Source of the DNA: Adineta vaga
Taxonomy: Eukaryota; Rotifera
Direction: 5' to 3'
Length of the DNA: 64,000 bases
Assembly: GCA_021613535.1 (NCBI GenBank)
Contig: CP075496.1
Location: 7,254,001 to 7,318,000 of the forward strand
In this document: positions 24,065-35,466 of the stretch, in pieces
Position numbering within the stretch: position 1 is the first letter of the stretch
How the letters are laid out: every line of letters starts with the position of its first letter
Made by a program: the position numbers and the translations under genes
The notes under the pieces: generated by a model
The model's input: the letters and a program-made list of their open reading frames with translations, nothing else
What the model was told of the DNA's origin: nothing
Databases searched by the model: none

Positions 24065-26119
24065 TTTGATTGAGAAAAAAGTACAGAAAGTAATTCGTCG
24101 AAGAAAATTTACGAAATCTAAAAATAATTTGTCAAAGAATTAGTCTGGCCGTTTTTTCGGTACATAATCATCGATTGAAAATTAACATGGAATCTTTCTG
24201 AATTGTAATTTTTCTCTCTTTCTCTCTTTTCTACACTCTGTGAAACATAAGAAGAGAGAGAGAGAAAAGAGAAGAATAACAACAACAACACCTTTCTTTC
24301 TCTCTCTCTCTCTCCTGTGTCTTTAATAAATGAACTCGAATACAGGACAGTTAACTGATCGATAGGTTCTACTATGTCTATATCATTGATTATTTTCTTA
24401 CTGCCAAATAGTGTAAGACATATTTGACACTTGCTAAATAATTTATCTTGAATGTTATTTTTCAAAATCGACAGAAATAAACCTTTATGTCAACTTAATT
24501 ATATAGATTTCAAGAACAAGAAAAAGAAAATATTGACAATGATAAAACTTCATTTGTTCTATAAGAATCTGTTAAGGATTGAATTCTTCACTTATTAATA
24601 ACTTCAAAATAAAAGATCAACTGTAATATGTTACTTTGTAAGCATACTAATAAGATAAAAGTTAAATGATACATATACACACATTCAAAGTAATATCGTA
24701 TAGTTTGTGTTTTTTCTCGTATCTAAATGCAAATAATCAAATCAAGGTTACTGATTATTATGTAAATCTATCTATATATGAATAATGTGGAACGTTTTCC
24801 AAAAAAAACTATTATCTTCAATGTAAACTAAAATATACTTGCCTTTCTTTGTTTTAGTTTTTCCTTATAGCAACACTTATATATATATTGGAAAAATTAT
24901 GACAACCTGTATTTAACTAGTGACGGTTGAATAGGTAAATACCATTAGATTTCCAACAAAAGTAAATATATCGAAATATTGTATGATATAGAAATCATTA
25001 TTTATATATATATATATATGACTCTGTACGTCATCATCATTGTTAATGATGTTGATCACAATAGAAATAACATTATATAAAACAAGCAATATATCCTAAA
25101 GAAATTTATATATGCTTCACGTTCTTTTCATTACCTTTTACCTAGACTTTCTGCTTGAATGTAAACATGTATATGTATACATGCATTTACACGTACATAT
25201 ATTTCTAATGTCTTAATTTAAGAGACAAACATCATGGAAAGAATAAGCAGACAAGTTTAAGCCGGAAGAAAAAGGCACATAACATTGATGTTAACTGATA
25301 TTTCTGATAACAAATATTCACTTTGTTGTCAGTGGTTTTACTAAGAATGATGGAAATATGTTTTTTTCTAATGATAAAAATCTAGTAGCAGAAAAAGGTG
25401 CCGACGTTAGCGTTGCATGTAAAACATTTCTTAGTGTATCATTACGTCTTATTAACAATATGATCTCATGAAATATATTCATTTTTTTGTGATATAAATT
25501 TATCAAGAACAATGATGTCGATAACATCGATTAAATATGCAAGATAAAGATTTGAGTAGTATGAAATAGCAATTTAAATGAAAAGAATCAAATAGTTTGG
25601 AAGTGATATTATTGATAATAGAACATAACAGCTGTAGTTAATATGAGCAATGAATGCGAAATAGTACGATCATTTTGTTTCAATTCTTTTATATTTATTT
25701 TGAGAATCGATTTGTTTCTAAATCGAGTGAGGTTCTTTCATATTTAAACATCCAATAGATTCATTACATTGAGACTTCTTAACTATTTCCACTCGTCAAG
25801 ATATATCAATTCAATTCCTATAACAAATCTATTGATTATTGAAACGACGACATACATAATTTGATGTCTAAACAAATAATTATCCATAAGTTACACTGTG
25901 TCTTTAATCGAAGTATGAAAATGACTGATGTTTGATAATAAGAACACTTTAATTATAATTTAATAAGCAGATTCTTTTGTTTTATTGACATATAAAGGCA
26001 AACAACAAAGAAGAAGAGGGAGAAGAAAAAGAAAAAAGATAATTTGTATGTTTGTTTAGTATGTCTATGAGGAAAAAGGAATCATAATATCGCATAAAGA
26101 AAAATATGTTTTGAATCCT
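24065..26119. other. Intergenic region
   Basis: About 2 kb. The near part is the 5' flank of the filament/EF-hand gene with GA/CT-rich simple repeats (24240-24320). There is a (TA)n run at about 25004-25018. No gene recognised. Confidence 0.4.
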
Positions 26120-26688
26120 TTAACTTCGTTGTAGACCATTTTTTTTCACTGAAGCTAAAGCTTTTCGATCGAATTCAGTTCTATTGGACGTATATTCACT
26201 AGCAATTTCTAAAATAGATCTTTCTCAATAAAATAATCGAGAACAATGAAACACTTACCAGCATTGAGTGCATGATCAATTTTTGGATTATCAATCAGAT
26301 CGACAACAGCTTTGACAACATCAACTAACGGTGTTGTTGGTTTCCATGATTCATTTGAATTGAGTAGATCAACACAAATTTTACCTTGTTCATCAACATT
26401 TGGATGATAAATAGGTGTCACAAAACGAACTTCAGGTGGTTTAAATGGAAATTCGGCTGGTAATTTAATTTCAATTTGAAATGCAGCTTGATTATAAATA
26501 TTACCAGTTGGTAATATTCGTCCAAGAATAACGTTGGCAGTGCTAGCACCGGCACGGCCTGCTGTTGCGGGATCATCGATTGGAGATTTATCAAGAAGAA
26601 ATTTTACAGATGATTCATTAGTTGATAGTGCTTTGAGTTTGGTTAATTCAGTAATTAAACGTTTATTTGCACCGGATGATGCCGACAT
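26120..26688 (-). CDS. UBE2L-type ubiquitin-conjugating enzyme, copy A
   Basis: An E2 that would carry ubiquitin (or a related modifier) as a thioester for E3 ligases in cytosol or nucleus. Two exons, 26259-26688 and 26120-26208, encode 172 residues. The closest family I know is UBE2L (UBCH7): the A-F-x-I-E-I...P-A-E-F-P-F-K-P-P block, Y-H-P-N, catalytic Cys in K-I-C-V-D-L-L, W-K-P, and the end E-x-A-x-E-Y...R. Unlike UBE2L3, which has Pro two residues after the Cys, this copy has Asp, as in lysine-reactive E2s of the UBE2D type. It is the most canonical member of the array and has one intron where its neighbours have two. I chose the ATG at 26688, which aligns with the paralogues; an in-frame ATG at 26757 lies upstream near a TATA-like run. 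Confidence 0.85.
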
Positions 26689-26765
26689 TTTCTTTATAAA
26701 TTGCGAAGTGATGTAAAAAATAAGATCTAAATCAAAATAACGACCGGTTTTATCCAAATGACTGT

Positions 26766-26782
26766 ATTATATATATATATAA
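26766..26782 (-). promoter_or_regulatory. TATA-like run upstream of E2 copy A
   Basis: A TATATATATATA tract 78-94 bases before the chosen start codon. It could act as a TATA box. If so, transcription starts downstream of, or close to, the alternative ATG at 26757, favouring the start at 26688. Confidence 0.35.
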
Positions 26783-27166
26783 GGTCAATGGGACATTTCA
26801 TAGGGAATAATTATGCAATTAGGTTGTAAGATTTTTATCTTTTGCTTCGGAAATTCGTTCGTCTCGGAAGTGATGAACTGACTCTAAATGAGAAAAGAAA
26901 TTCTTCTGTTTAGTCTTTCTATCTATTTTTACTTCAGTTCAGTCAATGACGATTATTTGTAAAAGAAAGAATAGAGAAATCGCATTGGACCAATCAAATA
27001 AAAAAAGATATTTTAATAAATAAAAGTCGCTACATTCGTTTTTCTTTCCTCTAGGCAAGTGGCGTCATTAGATCTTTACGAAAAAACAAAATACAAAACA
27101 AGTAACTAATGAATAAACGTTGCTTCGAGATAAATTCTATTACTTACAAATCATAAGGAGGAAAAA

Positions 27167-28108
27167 ATGACTGATCAAGAAACTATTCGATCTCGGACAT
27201 TAACTAAATATAAAGAACTCAATGAACAATTACGTGAATTTCTTAAAACAATTCTGCAATTGGAAAAATCTTCTTCATTACATGAACAAATCAATTCCAG
27301 TATGATGGATAATGGTGGAATATCATTATTATCAATAAAAAATGATTTACTTCTACAATATATAATCAATCTTGTTGCAGTTATGTCACGTCGATCGACA
27401 CCAAATCAAACATTAACATCATCATCGACACGTTCAATGATATTGCGACTTTGTGAAATTCGAACATTTATCGAAAAAATTCGTCCTATTGAACAAAAAT
27501 TACAATATCAAATGGATAAATTACTTAAAAACAATGTTGATCAACAATTAACATTTCGTGCTAATACGGAAAATTTTGATAATGATATTCAAGAAGATGA
27601 AGAAATAAATGAAGACGAAGAAGAAAAAGAAAAACCAAAAATATATCGTCCACCAAAACTTGTACCTGTTGAATATAATGAAGATTTTGATAAAAAACAA
27701 GAAAATGGAACTGTTAATAAACGTCTAGAACACTTAAAACGACGTGCTTATCATTCAGATGTATTAGAAGATTTTAAAAATAGATATTCTGATGCACCAG
27801 AAGAAGTTTACAATAGTGAACGAAGTCGTTTTACTCAACAAAATCGAGCTTATAAAGAAAAAATTGCTTATGAAGAAGAATATTTGAAACGTTTACCACA
27901 AACAAAACGTGAACGTATGCAATTACAACGATCCATGACGAATAATGGTGATGATATTATGGATCATCTTCATGATGCAGATGTTTTATTTGATGATAAT
28001 TTTAATGGTTCAACAAAGAAGAAAAAAGGCAAGATGTCCAGAAGAACAAAGAAACAATCGGAAAAGAAAAAATCAAAATCCATCAAACGATTAAAATCAC
28101 GCAACTAA
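27167..28108 (+). CDS. NGDN: Neuroguidin (Sas10/C1D family)
   Basis: A single-exon 313-residue protein, the same size as human neuroguidin (about 315). Neuroguidin/Lcp5 works in the small-subunit processome and binds translation factors. The N-terminal Sas10/Utp3/C1D domain shows the conserved G-I-S-L-L-S-I-K-N-D-L-L-L-Q-Y core (residues ~50-65) and the K-I-R-P-I-E-Q-K-L-x-Y-Q-x-D-K-L helix (~105-122). The middle is acidic, followed by Y-R-P-P-K-L-V-P-V (~160), and the C-terminus is a strongly basic nucleolar-type tail. It is divergent from E2 copy A, with starts about 480 bp apart. Confidence 0.88.
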   Translation: MTDQETIRSRTLTKYKELNEQLREFLKTILQLEKSSSLHEQINSSMMDNGGISLLSIKNDLLLQYIINLVAVMSRRSTPNQTLTSSSTRSMILRLCEIRTFIEKIRPIEQKLQYQMDKLLKNNVDQQLTFRANTENFDNDIQEDEEINEDEEEKEKPKIYRPPKLVPVEYNEDFDKKQENGTVNKRLEHLKRRAYHSDVLEDFKNRYSDAPEEVYNSERSRFTQQNRAYKEKIAYEEEYLKRLPQTKRERMQLQRSMTNNGDDIMDHLHDADVLFDDNFNGSTKKKKGKMSRRTKKQSEKKKSKSIKRLKSRN

Positions 28109-28458
28109 TCTTCACTGGTTTTTCTCGTTATTGTTTTGTTATTTGAACGAAATGAAGTTATTATTTCGTTCTTGTTTTGAATTATAAAATTAAAACATAG
28201 AGAAGATCAGATTTGTTTCATTTTTTAATACTGAACTAATCCGAACTGTAAACAATGACGGCTATTCTATTATCTATCTTCCTTTCATTTTGCATATGCG
28301 AGGATAGAAGCGATATGAAGATTTCAGAAAACGACTCATTATCTGGATCAGTATTGTAGTAAAAACAAGCATCTTACTTGAGTATTTGTTCATTCTCACA
28401 GATAATTCATGATCATTGGATTCTAATAAATCTTCTGTTTCAATTATTTACATCATAT
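28109..28458. other. Short intergenic, convergent ends
   Basis: 3' flanks of neuroguidin (+) and the small membrane protein (-). No gene seen. Confidence 0.4.
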
Positions 28459-28848
28459 TTATATGTTATTAGATTCAGCACTTGTTACACTAATTCCATC
28501 ATCATCGTCATCATTCACATCGGATTCTAATGAAGCCTTCTCGGAAATAATACTGATTGTTTTGTTTTCTATAGGATTCGGTTTTTGTTCAATTATTTTC
28601 AAATTTTGATGCTTTTTTAAATAACGATAATCGCAGGCTGATACACATGTAGTTAGAAGAATTAATAGTATAAGACTACTAAATATTCCAATTGGATAAC
28701 AATACCATGGACATACAAAAGATTTCTTTGTTGTAGTTTTCATTATTAATGTTGTCGAAATATGTTCATGTAGTTTGTCAAATGGTAATGAAAATACATT
28801 TCGAATAAGTAAGAAAATAACAAGTCTTCCAAAATCTGATTTAAACAT
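28459..28848 (-). CDS. Small single-pass membrane protein
   Basis: Not a family I recognise. The 129-residue single exon has an N-terminal hydrophobic run (L-V-I-F-L-L-I near residues 9-15) compatible with a signal peptide, a short lumenal part with two cysteines (C-P-W-Y-C), and a strong transmembrane helix around residues 52-73. A basic stop-transfer segment (Y-R-Y-L-K-K) follows, then a cytoplasmic tail with an acidic D-D-D-D-D patch and Ser residues. It lies between neuroguidin and E2 copy B on the E2 array's strand and bears no relation to E2s. Confidence 0.5.
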   Translation of the reverse strand: MFKSDFGRLVIFLLIRNVFSLPFDKLHEHISTTLIMKTTTKKSFVCPWYCYPIGIFSSLILLILLTTCVSACDYRYLKKHQNLKIIEQKPNPIENKTISIISEKASLESDVNDDDDDGISVTSAESNNI

Positions 28849-28955
28849 TTCTTTTATTCATATTACAATGCTTTTTTTCCGCGCCTATTTTCGTATGAAT
28901 AATATGACATCGTGATCTTTATTATAAATGAGACTTCAAAAATAGACACGCTTAT

Positions 28956-29594
28956 TTAACGAGGAACAGAAGCTTTTAGAAAATATTTTGTTGCCTGATC
29001 ATTATATGCAGCTCGATCATTTGCCCATAAACTTGCTGCTTCTATAAAGAAAAAAAACGTGTGTAAATGAATATAAAATTAGTTTTCTACTAACCAGGAT
29101 GTTGAACAAGATCTGTTAGAGGCTCGTCGACAACTTTGGTTACTTCTTCTATGATAGTATTGAAAGATACGTTAGATTTCCATGTTTTCGAAAGAGGGTT
29201 TAAAAGATCAGTACAAATTTCACCTAAAAGAAATTCAAAGAGAACTATTTGTTGATCAGCTCTTGATCGCTGAACGTTACCTACCATCTTTATCAACATT
29301 CGGATGAAATATCGTCGCTGTAAAAACTACTTTGGGTGGTTTTGCTGGACATTCCGGATGCACTTTTATGTCAATTGGAAGTGAGCCTGTTTTATAAATA
29401 TCTGATTTAGGAAATATTCGACCAGTAATAGTAAATGTTTCCAATGGCGAAGGAATGTCGTCATCATCATTCATTCCATCGAGAGGTGATTTCTCATATG
29501 CAAATTTAAATGGTGCATCGGTTGTTGGTCCAATATTTTTCAATTGATTAACTGCAGTAACAATGTCTTTGAACCGTATAGAATCTTGAGTCAT
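28956..29594 (-). CDS. UBE2L-type E2, copy B
   Basis: Exons 29285-29594, 29095-29223 and 28956-29041 give 174 residues. The fold signatures are present: G-R-I-F-P-K-S-D-I-Y, P-A-K-P-P-K-V, F-H-P-N, and catalytic Cys in E-I-C-T-D-L-L (Asp at +2). An acidic D-D-D-D insertion sits in the loop before the G-R-I strand. Intron 1 falls right after the H-P-N-V-D-K-D-G turn, directly before the catalytic segment; copies C, D, E and G share this position but copy A lacks it. W-K-P is replaced by W-K-S. The C-terminal E-A-A-S-L-W...R helix is shorter and diverged. Likely active as a thioester carrier (inference). Confidence 0.8.
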
Positions 29595-30149
29595 GTTTGT
29601 TTATAATAACAAGGTTTATTATGTTCTTACTAAACAGCTGAAATTGTGATAAAGTAAGAAATAATTGTATAATCTGAAAGAAAAGAGTCGATAATATACA
29701 ATTTGTCTTTGAAATGTCATTTTAGATACGAAGTCATATACGGTATTTTATAAATGCACAATACTCAAAGAAAGGAAGAAGAAAATCTTGCTTAACAATG
29801 ATAAACTGTGATTCATGTCAAGGGATTTCTGTAGTGTAATATAATATTTGTGGGTTTTTTCCGCCTAATACCATGCAAAAAATATCAACACAATATGCAA
29901 TTGATTGTATGACAACTTCAATCTGAAATTTCTTAACTATTACAAATGATTTAGCCGCTTTCTATACTCATTTAGTGTAAAGAAACAAGATAAAATCTGA
30001 ATATATCAAAGTGTAGTTATCATTCAATTAACTCTCATACCGTCAACATGCATCTCAAAGAAAAACTGAACAAATATGTTCGGTTTGAAAGAAAACACAG
30101 AATAAATCCGATACATGTATTTGACATTATTATTCAAAATAATATCATG
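29595..30149. other. Spacer between E2 copies B and C
   Basis: AT-rich, no gene. Confidence 0.4.
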
Positions 30150-30884
30150 TCAAATAATTGAATAGAAAGGAAAAAAATGAAGTATTTTTTTAAAACTTTG
30201 ATAAGAATAAGAACATGTATTTCTACAAATAGTTACGATCGTGGTATAGCATGTTTTTACATATTCCAATGCTTTACGATTGAATTCAGCCCGATTTTCC
30301 ATATATTCACGACCAACACCTAGAAGAAACAAACATGAAAAGAATTTTCTATATGATAGAAAAAAATACTACGTACTAATACTAAGTGAAAAATCAATGT
30401 CAGGTTTATCTATATGTTCGGTAACAGCTTTGACCACTTCCACTAAAGATGTTGTAGGTAACCATTTAGCTTTCTTCTTTAATAACTCATGACAAAATTT
30501 ACCTAGAAAATATTGATATCAAATTACGATTTACCAATCTCAAATATTTTCGTTACCGTCTTGATCAACATTGGGATGATAGATCGAAGTAAGAAAACGT
30601 ACTTCAGGTGCATCGAATGGATATGTTGGTATTAATTTGATCTCAATTCGATATGCACCTCCATTATAAATATCCGAAGTAGGATAGATAAGTCCAGTAA
30701 TGTTGATATCGTTCGAACTACCAGATGTTGCTCCAGCATTGCTACTATCGTCGTCGTCATCATCGTCGTCTTTAAACGGTGATGTTTCCAATGTGAATTT
30801 AGGATCAGAATTAACACTCAATACTTTCAATTTAGTAATTTCAGAGTAGAGTTCTTTATTTAATCGCGAAGTACTAGAAGCCAT
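30150..30884 (-). CDS. UBE2L-type E2, copy C, with extended tail
   Basis: Exons 30557-30884, 30383-30502 and 30150-30319 give 205 residues, about 30 more than its neighbours. It has the longest acidic/Ser insertion (eight consecutive Asp, then a Ser/Gly/Asn stretch) in the loop before G-L-I-Y-P. Conserved parts: P-F-D-A-P-E-V-R-F, Y-H-P-N-V, catalytic Cys in K-F-C-H-E-L-L (Glu at +2), and W-L-P-T-T. After the terminal E-Y-M-E-N-R-A-E-F helix the last exon continues into a Cys/Tyr/Phe-rich tail absent from other copies; this may be real or read-through past a lost stop. An upstream in-frame ATG at 30905 exists, but the start at 30884 matches the paralogues. Confidence 0.75.
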
Positions 30885-31724
30885 TTTCACAATCTGAAAT
30901 TTCAATTATACAATAATGTAGTACATACTTTACTATTCAAAAACAATGCAAGACAACAAGATAAGTAAATTATACGAAAATAAATAATATTTTCATAAAA
31001 CTCTTTCTTTACTTAATATAAAAAGAAAAATCTTGTCGGTTAACGTTACTAATCAAACTTTGTATGTCTACGTTAAGAGTAAAATTCTATTCGATCATAA
31101 AGCAATCTTATGACCCAATGTTTTGCAAAATACGGAGAAGAAGAAAAAAAACATGTAGACAGGTCGTATATGTCGCCACTTTATATTACTGGATGCCTGC
31201 TTGGAAATTTCCAACGTAAATAAAACGAGCTCTTTTCCAAGCAGAATATTTTGATGAAACGTAAAAAGACTTTTGTTGAATGAAAAAATAGGTTTAATGG
31301 AAAGAAATTATTCTCATCGTGTAACATATTTAATGAGAAGAAAGCAAAATGAACAAAGTGACTCGTTTATCAAGTATAAAGCTACAAAAAAATGAATTAT
31401 ACAAGAAAAAAATCTTGACAAACATACTCATTTTTTAAATAAAAATACCCACTGTTATAATATACAATGTTATTTGCATGGTTTTTTCATCAAAGCAACT
31501 CTTAGTTTACAAAACTACTTGAGACACTATTCAATCTTTAACTATCATACAAAATAATGTAATTCATACGTCAACACCTACAGGATATGAATTTACAACG
31601 AAAGATACACTATGCATTGTTTAGATTATCGAATAGTGTAAAGATTACAACCTATAGAATATTAAAGCTATTTGTAAGCAGAAATAAAACAGATAAGAAT
31701 CACTGTTCACCGGCAATAATACAA
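30885..31724. other. Spacer between E2 copies C and D
   Basis: AT-rich, no convincing gene. A plus-strand open frame at 31587-31877 overlaps the last exon of copy D and is a shadow. Confidence 0.4.
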
Positions 31725-32360
31725 TTAATCACGAGATACGCGATGTCTTTTCACCATTTCTCGTGCTTTACGATCGAATTCTGTTTTACGTTTGATATAT
31801 TCATCACCGATATCTATAAAGTCAAAAAGACAAATCATCGACAGTTTTCTAATCAATTGAATTTCTACCGAAGTTGATAGCATAGACTGGATCCGGTTCA
31901 TCAATGTGTTTCACGATAACACTAACAACTTCTTCCAAAGTTGAGAATCCTCTATTGCTCCATCTTGCAGCATTATTCAGTAGTTGATGACAAAATGTAC
32001 CTAATACAACAGATATCATCATTTTCTGACAGATATAATCAGTCACTTGCCATCAATCTCCACATTTGGATGATAAATAGGTGTTAGAAAACGTACGATA
32101 GGTGCTTCTGTAGGATATCTTGATGTTAATTTCATTTCTATGCGAAGTGCAGTTTCTTTATAAATCTCTGATTTAGGAAAGATCCGTCCAATGACCACAT
32201 ATTCATCTTTTTCTACAGCTTCAGCTTCATCTTCATCATCTTCATTCCCAAAAGGATTAATCTCAAGTATAAATCTGTTTGAAAGATTAGGATCTGCCAA
32301 TAACTTGAGTCGAGTAATATTAGTCCAAAGATCCTTGTTTAATTTACTTCTAATTGCCAT
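31725..32360 (-). CDS. UBE2L-type E2, copy D
   Basis: Exons 32051-32360, 31869-32000 and 31725-31813 give 176 residues. Signatures: G-R-I-F-P-K-S-E-I-Y-K, R-Y-P-T-E-A-P, Y-H-P-N-V-E-I-D-G, and catalytic Cys in T-F-C-H-Q-L-L, with Gln two residues after the Cys instead of Asp. W-S-N-R-G replaces W-K-P. The acidic loop insertion E-D-D-E-D-E-A-E is present. Frame can only be kept if intron 1 uses a GC donor (GCAAGT) paired with a normal AG acceptor; the alternative GT two bases downstream shifts the frame. Copy D is nearly identical to copy E 2 kb away, intron sequences included. Confidence 0.82.
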
Positions 32361-33677
32361 AATAATGATCTAGAGTGTTACATAGTATAATAAAATAAGA
32401 CGAATTTCTTTCTATTTTTCGGAACAAGAGTAATATCTGAAGAAATAATTGGCGGATAGAATCTTTAATTTTCTTGGAAATCTTGTCTACTGAATTTCTT
32501 TGTTTTTTTGTTTCCTTGGAAAAATCAAGAGATTATTTACGAGAACTGACACGTATCAAGTGTTTATTTTTGTTAAATGAAAAATAATTCATTTGTCGAG
32601 ATTTTAAACAGAGAGAAAAGTTGGTAAATTCATCGGGTCTCATGTACTCAATAAAAATTCGACCGAAGATTGCTCTATCTATAACCACATAAGTTAAAAC
32701 AAAGAACTTCGTCTGCATTTTAATTTAGAATATATAGCTGAGTAGTAAGACCTACGCAAAAAAACTAAAACTAAGCACAACTTCTATTACATAAAATATA
32801 TTGATTAGTATCAAAGACCAATCGAAAGAATTGTCAGGTAATAAGTAAAAAAATATTATTCAAATTGCATTTCTCTTTTGTAACGTAGAGGCCACCACAT
32901 TCCAAGAACTCGATATTCTATCAATACACTACTCATCGTATCTTTACCAGTATAATTTACAATATTGTGTTTTTCGAACTTCAGAACATGTTTACATTTT
33001 GAAAAATTTGATTATTGAAATAAACTGTTCCAAAAGTTATTCTTAAGATTGATAACAATGACGACTGATTAAAATTTTCGACACATTCTTCTCGACTTCA
33101 GATCTTTCGAGTATCATAGATTGAAACTGTTTATTGTTGAAAGATTTGCTATGTACCAGGAATATTTCGATAGCAAACAGAAAACTCATATGAACTAAGA
33201 AAAGCTAACTACTACCTCATTAAACCATCAATTTTGTCGTATTTTCTGTATTAATCGAATGACCTTCATGCTTAAGTTAACATATGGATAACTGTATCCA
33301 ACATGTTGCCATTACAGGTTTTTGTCAATACTGGATGAATTCGGAGAGCACTTTCCAATGGTGAACACAATTATTTCGCCGATCAAGAAACAGTCAACTA
33401 TGCTTGAGAGAAAAAGCCAACAATTATTAATGCGCATTTGACTATATTTAACAAGTCCTGATATGATAATGACATTAGAATCAAGTTTTCAATGACTATG
33501 TCAACAGATAACAAGAGATTGACAATGTCTTCTTCCATTTTTGTGAGAAAGCTGTTTGGATGTCGAAGAATACGTCTATTTGGTGCGAAGTTTTATTATT
33601 GAACAAGTCGTACATGTTAATTTACTAAAACTGAGGTCCTTTCCAGAATAATACGTGTCGATGAAGATCAATGTTAT
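32361..33677. other. Spacer between E2 copies D and E
   Basis: 1.3 kb, AT-rich. No gene recognised; a 61-codon minus-strand frame at 32533-32718 has no family features. Confidence 0.4.
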
Positions 33678-34313
33678 TTAATCGCGAGGTACGTGATGTT
33701 GTTTCACCATTTCTCGTGCTTTTCGATCGAATTCTGTTTTACGATTCATATATTCATCACTGATATCTATAAAGTCAAAAAGACAAATCATCGACAGTTT
33801 TCTAATCAATTGAATTTCTACCGAGATTGACAGCATAGAGTGGATCCGGTTCATCAATGTGTTTCACGATAACACTAACAACTTCTGCCAAAGTTGAGAA
33901 TCCTCTATCGCACCATCTTGCCGCATTATTCAGTAGTTGATGACAAAATGTACCTAATACAACAGATATCATCATTTTCTGACAGATATAATCAGTCACT
34001 TGCCATCAATCTCCACATTTGGATGATAAATAGGTGTTAGAAAACGTACGATAGGTGCTTCTGTAGGATATCTTGATGTTAATTTCATTTCTATGCGAAG
34101 TGCGGTTTCTTTGTAAATCTCCGATTTAGGAAAGATCCGTCCAATGATCACATATTCATCTTTTTCTATAGTTTCAGCTTCATCTTCATCATCTTCATTC
34201 CCAAAAGGATTAGTCTCAAGTATAAATCTGTTTGAAAGATTAGGCTGTGCCAATAACTTGAGTCGAGTAATATTATTCCACAGGTTTTTATTCAATTTGC
34301 TTGTCGCTGCCAT
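33678..34313 (-). CDS. UBE2L-type E2, copy E (near-duplicate of D)
   Basis: Exons 34004-34313, 33822-33953 and 33678-33766 mirror those of copy D in length (310, 132 and 89 bases) and give 176 residues. The catalytic segment T-F-C-H-Q-L-L, H-P-N motif, acidic loop and GC-AG first intron are all shared. The two genes differ at a few codons, mostly near the N-terminus (A-A-T against A-I-R) and in the last 30 residues. Intron 2 is almost base-for-base the same, while similarity fades within about 20 bases upstream of the start codon. This points to a recent tandem duplication or gene conversion. Confidence 0.82.
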
Positions 34314-34884
34314 ACAGTAGATCTAGAATACTGAATTATTTTACGGAATTTACATACGATTAAAAAATAAATACGCGCATAGAAGAAATAAATTGTTTGA
34401 CGTCTATTCTATAACTTACTTATCTTATACATCGTAAAAAATGGAATGATTTGACATCTTTAGCGATGAGTAGTGAATAAATATGTGCAGAAATAATTAA
34501 AACAAACAAAAACTTAATACTGATTGTTTTTTGCAGATCAACTGTTAATAATGGTTAAGAAATCAATTTCAAACGATTGACTTTGTTTATAATTCCGCAA
34601 AAAATAATACAGTACTTTCACTCAGTTTTGTACTCTGTACTCGCCTGAAAATTGCCAATTTAAACGAGAAAACAAAAACAAAACGCAACGTGCGTTAATA
34701 GCGTATACACAGAAAAAAAACTTACACTTTGACATATGCTTTCATGAAAAACAATTTTGTAAAGTATATCGATGACGTTTAGTTCCAAAGACATTGTATT
34801 TTCGATAGAATTCTTTTTATATATTATACTAAGTGTCTATTTCACCTGAATATCATTATTATTCACACGTACACCTTCGTCCAA
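34314..34884. other. Spacer between E2 copy E and the broken copy
   Basis: AT-rich, no gene. Confidence 0.4.
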
Positions 34885-35466
34885 TCAATAATTTAAGTAC
34901 CTCAAGACATAAAGAATGAAATCAAGTTTATTGTATTCAAACATTCTTGTTAACAAAAACAAAGACAATATCAAATGACAGTTATTGATATAGCATAATA
35001 TCTTAGATCGAGATAGAGCATATTTTTTGACATATTCCATTGCATTGTGATAAAACAAAGATTGATTTTCGAGATATTCTTGGCCGAGCGCTGAAAAAGC
35101 ATACAAAATGAAGGATGAAATAAAAACACTAGTTTTTTTCTTATCAACAAACCTAAGTTTGCAGAATATTACACAGTTTATACTTGTAAAAATGTTCTTA
35201 CCATTATTTGCAATGTTTGGATGATAAATGGGCGTAAGAAAACGTATGAACCTTCTTTATAAATCGCCGAATTAGGATATATTCGTCCGATAATAAATAA
35301 TAGGTTCTTTTGAAGAGATGTCTGCATGCAATTTTACTTCCTCATTGTCATCATCATCGAATGATGAATTAATGAATACAAATCGTTCCGATGCGTTTGA
35401 ATTGCTCAACACTTTCAGAAAACTGAATTCTGTCCACAGTTCTTTGCTTAATGTATTATTGCACAT
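34885..35466 (-). pseudogene. Broken UBE2L-type E2 (copy F)
   Basis: Starts like its neighbours (L-S-K-E-L-W...L-K-V-L-S, acidic loop D-D-D-D-N-E-E), but breaks near 35300, where the G-R-I-Y-P-N-S strand is found one frame over. About 20 residues of the central sheet, up to R-F-L-T-P, are missing. Y-H-P-N-I-A-N-N-G is then read in another frame and ends at a GT donor near 35203. The next block resembling an E2, A-L-G-Q-E-Y-L-E-N-Q, begins near 35091, only about 110 bases on. The exon that should carry the catalytic cysteine is therefore absent. The C-terminal helix is intact. It cannot make an active E2. Confidence 0.75.
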
